15,640 bases of DNA from Dehalococcoidales bacterium (lineage in GTDB: Bacteria > Chloroflexota > Dehalococcoidia > Dehalococcoidales > RBG-16-60-22). The translations under genes were made by a program, and so were the position numbers. The notes under the pieces are model-generated. The model made no database searches. It had not been told where the DNA came from and worked only from the letters and a program-made list of their open reading frames with translations. The stretch is from contig JAUVXN010000021.1 of the NCBI GenBank assembly GCA_030603605.1, forward strand, positions 1-15,640, in the 5' to 3' direction. Below are positions 12,697 through 15,640 of this stretch, piece by piece; positions within the stretch are counted from its first letter, which is position 1, and every line of letters starts with the position of its first letter.

Positions 12697-14355
12697 ATGA
12701 CCAAGCCAAGATTGAAAATAATCCCCCTCGGCGGGCTAAGCGAAATCGGTAAGAATATGATGGTAATGGAATATGGGGGTGACATTATTGTCATTGATGT
12801 CGGGCTTATGTTCCCCGAAGAAGAAATGTTGGGCATTGACCTGGTGATTCCTGATATCAGCTACCTGATGGAAAGACGGGAAAAAATAAGAGGTATAGTT
12901 ATCACCCATGGTCACGAAGACCATATTGGTGCCCTGCCCTTCCTGCTACCCCAGCTTAATGCCCCCGTCTATTCAACGAAACTTGCCCAGGGACTCATTC
13001 GGGTCAAGCTCAAGGAAAGAAAGGCACTGGATGGGGCTGAACTGAAAGTGGTGTCGCCCGGGGAGCAGATTACACTGGGGAAATTTGGAATCGAGTTCTA
13101 CCCGGTTTGTCATAGCATACCTGACTCGGTAGGCTTAATCATACATACACCGGTTGGCGTTATAGTTCATAGCGGAGATTTTAAACTTGATTACACGCCG
13201 GTCAGCGGCAAGCCAACTGACCTGTCTCGCCTGGCTCAGCTAGGAGCACAGGGGGTTTTGCTCCTCCTTTCCGATTCTACCTATGCTGAACTTCCCGGCT
13301 ACACTCCGTCGGAAAAGGTGGTTGGTGAAACCCTGGACCATATTATGGCTGATGCACCAGGAAGAGTGATTGTAACCACCTTCTCTTCATTAATATCTCG
13401 CATTCAGCAGGTTATTGATGCCGCAGCTAAGTATGAGCGCCGTGTCTTTATTGTCGGGCGTAGTATGAGCGATACGGTGCGCATGTCACTGGAATTGGGT
13501 TACCTTAATGCTCCTGATGGTATTCTGGGTCGACTTGATGAAATCCGTGGCATGCCTCATAACAAGATTGTTTTTATAACTACCGGAAGTCAGGGAGAAC
13601 CTACCTCGGCCTTGGTCCGCATGGCTAATCGAGACCATCGCCAGGTTCATATCCAGCGTGGGGACACCATAGTTATCTCGGCAACCCCTATTCCGGGCAA
13701 CGAAGCAGTAGTCAATAGAACTGTGGACAACCTTTTCAAGCAGGGGGCTCAGGTGATTTACAGCAAGTTGGCACAGGTTCATGTTCACGGGCACGGCAGC
13801 CAGGAAGAGCTAAAACTGCTATTAAATCTGGTCAAACCAAAGTTTTTTATGCCTATCCACGGTGAATATCGGCACCTGAGTCTTCACGCTAAATTAGCCC
13901 AAACAGTGGGCATTCCGAAAGACAATACATTCGTTCTGGAGGACGGTGATATTCTTGAGCTTGGCTCTCAGTCTGCTAAAAAAACCGGCAAGGTTAGTTC
14001 GGGTAATGTGTATGTTGATGGTCTGAGTGTGGGTGATGTCGGTGGAGTTGTCCTCCGTAATAGAAGGATGCTGTCGAAAGACGGGATGGTGGTGGCGATT
14101 ATTGCGGTTAATCGGCAGACGGGCAAGCTAGTCGGACGTCCTGATATTGTTACCCGGGGTTTTGTTGATACCAGAGAGTTCAAAGGGATGATAGATGAAA
14201 GCCGTGACTTACTAGCCCGGACAATTGACCATAGCGGTACCCGTGCTGCTGAGTGGAGTTTTGTCAATGCTAAGGTTAGAGATACACTGGATAAATTTTA
14301 TTATGAGCAGACTAAACGCCGTCCTATGATTCTTCCCTTTATGGTTAAGGTATAG
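12697..14355 (+). CDS. rnj: Ribonuclease J
   Basis: RNase J is a metallo-beta-lactamase/beta-CASP enzyme that processes and degrades RNA by 5' exonuclease and endonuclease action, the main RNA turnover enzyme in many bacteria without RNase E. The 552 residues carry HGHEDHIGAL (71-80, zinc ligands), then the FYPVCHSIPDSVG and HSGDFKLD stretches, the beta-CASP part with VGRSM and TTGSQGEP, and the C-terminal HVHGHGSQEEL and PIHGEYRHL motifs. ATG at 12697 is chosen over an in-frame TTG at 12682 because GGAG (12684-12687) is then correctly spaced at 9 bases; the TTG lies inside the UDG gene. Length matches the family. The ftsK gene starts 31 bases further on. Confidence 0.95.
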   Translation: MTKPRLKIIPLGGLSEIGKNMMVMEYGGDIIVIDVGLMFPEEEMLGIDLVIPDISYLMERREKIRGIVITHGHEDHIGALPFLLPQLNAPVYSTKLAQGLIRVKLKERKALDGAELKVVSPGEQITLGKFGIEFYPVCHSIPDSVGLIIHTPVGVIVHSGDFKLDYTPVSGKPTDLSRLAQLGAQGVLLLLSDSTYAELPGYTPSEKVVGETLDHIMADAPGRVIVTTFSSLISRIQQVIDAAAKYERRVFIVGRSMSDTVRMSLELGYLNAPDGILGRLDEIRGMPHNKIVFITTGSQGEPTSALVRMANRDHRQVHIQRGDTIVISATPIPGNEAVVNRTVDNLFKQGAQVIYSKLAQVHVHGHGSQEELKLLLNLVKPKFFMPIHGEYRHLSLHAKLAQTVGIPKDNTFVLEDGDILELGSQSAKKTGKVSSGNVYVDGLSVGDVGGVVLRNRRMLSKDGMVVAIIAVNRQTGKLVGRPDIVTRGFVDTREFKGMIDESRDLLARTIDHSGTRAAEWSFVNAKVRDTLDKFYYEQTKRRPMILPFMVKV

Positions 14356-14386
14356 CTTTGGAGTATTTAGACTCATCGGGTGTTAT

Positions 14387-15640
14387 ATGCCTAAGTCTAA
14401 GAGAAAAGCTTATATAAAGGAAACCTTCGGAAGTAAAACCCGCCGCCGAAAGCCAGTGGAGGGTCAACTATTCCGCATTATAACCTCGCCGGCAGGGCGA
14501 TACCTTATCCTGCTGGCAATAATTGTGGCAATCCTGTTCTGGCAGTGGCAGAACATTGAAGCGGCAGCGGCGTGGTTGGCTGATTTGTTTGGTTGGGGAC
14601 TGTTATTTATTGCCGCCGCTATTGTTACTCTGGCGGTTCAGATTGGACGACGGAAGCTATCCTCATTTATCCTTCGCGGTAATCGCTGGCTAGCTGGTGT
14701 TATCTTCATTCTGGCTACCTGGGGAATACTGGCCTTTTTCAATCTTGGTGGTAGCTTCGGTCAAAGCATCATCAGCTATCCCGCCCCGGAAATTGTCGGT
14801 ATTCTCCGCATACTGGGACTGGTTGTCGTCGGTGTTATCCTGGTTGCCCCTAAGGCTTGTTTCCGGTCGATATTGGATTTCATCTTGTGGTTAAGAGAAC
14901 TATTCAAGAGACAGCCGGTGCCTAGATATCTCCAGAGACAGCTTGAGCCGCCCTCATATCCCGAAACTCAGTCTAAGCCTCCCATTGTAGAAAAGCCAGC
15001 TTTGCCGCCGGAGATGGAAAAGCCGGTTGCGCCACCGGAGAGGGTAATTCCAAAATCTCCGTTGGTAGCACCCGAAAAAGAAATAGCCGTTTCTGGGCTT
15101 GCCCCTGCCCGGTCTCAAGAGGAGTTGAGGCAGGTGGCTCAGGAGGTGTGGAAGAAATACGGTCAATCATCTGATTTAATTATCGTTGATGGCTGGAAGC
15201 TGCCGCCGATTGATATTCTGGATATGACTCCCGAGGTTGAGTTTGGTGAGGCGGACAATGTGCAGAGAGCCAAGATTATTGAGGATGCTCTGGCCAGCTA
15301 TGGCGTTGAAACTAAGGTGGTGCAGATAAACGCTGGCCCAACCGTCACCCAGTTTGGTGTGGAGCCGGGTTGGGACAGAAAGTTTAAGGAAATAAGGGAA
15401 AAGGATAGAGACGGCAATATCAATGTAAGATTGGAAGAGACATCTAAGACCAGAGTCAAGGTGGAGAGAATTACCTCGTTGGCTAATGACCTGGCTCTGG
15501 CACTGGCGGCGCCCAGCATCAGGATTGAAGCTCCGGTACCGGGTAAATCCATGGTTGGTATTGAGGTGCCCAATACAACTTTAGGACTGGTTAGTCTGCG
15601 CGGGGTAATAGAGAGCAGTGGTTTTCAGAAAATAGAAGCC
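14387..15640 (+). CDS. ftsK: DNA translocase FtsK/SpoIIIE, 3' end missing
   Basis: FtsK pumps chromosomal DNA during division and chromosome resolution, anchored in the membrane. The frame is open to the window end, 418 codons. Visible: basic N-terminus (1-31), four hydrophobic spans (about 38-54, 66-86, 102-119, 137-155), a Pro/Glu-rich linker (176-240) and the start of the alpha/beta motor part: WKLPPIDIL (270-278), QINAGPTVTQFGVEPGW (313-329), SLANDLALALAAPSIRIEAPVPG (364-386), GIEVPN (391-396). The Walker A/B motor and gamma domain would lie beyond the window. Between 329 and 358 is a polar, charged stretch longer than in E. coli FtsK. ATG at 14387 is the first suitable start after rnj, with a weak GGGTG before it; the gene is co-directional with UDG and rnj. 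Confidence 0.93.
   Translation, partial: MPKSKRKAYIKETFGSKTRRRKPVEGQLFRIITSPAGRYLILLAIIVAILFWQWQNIEAAAAWLADLFGWGLLFIAAAIVTLAVQIGRRKLSSFILRGNRWLAGVIFILATWGILAFFNLGGSFGQSIISYPAPEIVGILRILGLVVVGVILVAPKACFRSILDFILWLRELFKRQPVPRYLQRQLEPPSYPETQSKPPIVEKPALPPEMEKPVAPPERVIPKSPLVAPEKEIAVSGLAPARSQEELRQVAQEVWKKYGQSSDLIIVDGWKLPPIDILDMTPEVEFGEADNVQRAKIIEDALASYGVETKVVQINAGPTVTQFGVEPGWDRKFKEIREKDRDGNINVRLEETSKTRVKVERITSLANDLALALAAPSIRIEAPVPGKSMVGIEVPNTTLGLVSLRGVIESSGFQKIEA

Noticed and set aside
12682..12699. TTG at 12682 as the start of rnj
   Set aside because: It lies inside the UDG gene, and the GGAG ribosome site at 12684-12687 fits the ATG at 12697 much better.

Overview
The window looks like a chromosomal segment of a Chloroflexota bacterium, most likely a Dehalococcoidia-type lineage. 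This is inferred from the gene mix (a free-standing ThiD2-like protein, a bacterial translin, a K+-type membrane pyrophosphatase, a family 4 uracil-DNA glycosylase next to RNase J and FtsK), a CARDB surface protein with a Pro/Ala stalk, and intergenic C/G-rich hairpin repeats. No rRNA, tRNA, CRISPR array, phage gene or transposase was seen. A 16S or marker-gene placement was not possible from this window.

Left part (1-2850): the 3' part of tmk (cut by the window edge) meets a convergent SAM-dependent methyltransferase gene. Then come rnhB and yraN, each bordered by members of a short hairpin repeat family (1396-1540, 2231-2350, 2771-2826). A fourth, more diverged relative lies at 5071-5110.

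Middle (2856-6266): two minus-strand genes, read in the order 4919-4068 then 3986-2856, encode an XRE-HTH / membrane span / TPR protein and a secreted, C-terminally anchored CARDB protein. A good sigma70-type promoter precedes the first. Divergently, thiD2 and a translin-family gene overlap by 8 bases and form a tight pair.

Right part (6417-15640): hppA (membrane pyrophosphatase), ribF-tyrS (9-base gap), a class V aminotransferase with a clear intrinsic terminator, and then an operon-like row of family 4 UDG, RNase J and the 5' part of ftsK (open at the window end). Both hppA and ribF show a candidate promoter followed by a terminator-like hairpin before the start codon, which may simply end the upstream unit or may be a leader attenuator.

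Most genes are housekeeping: nucleotide supply (tmk), RNA/DNA maintenance (rnhB, yraN, UDG, rnj, ftsK), cofactors (thiD2, ribF), translation (tyrS) and energy (hppA). The parts that stand out are the hairpin repeat family, the thiD2-translin pair with an internal sequence repeat in ThiD2, and the RodZ-like HTH-TM-TPR protein next to a surface protein.
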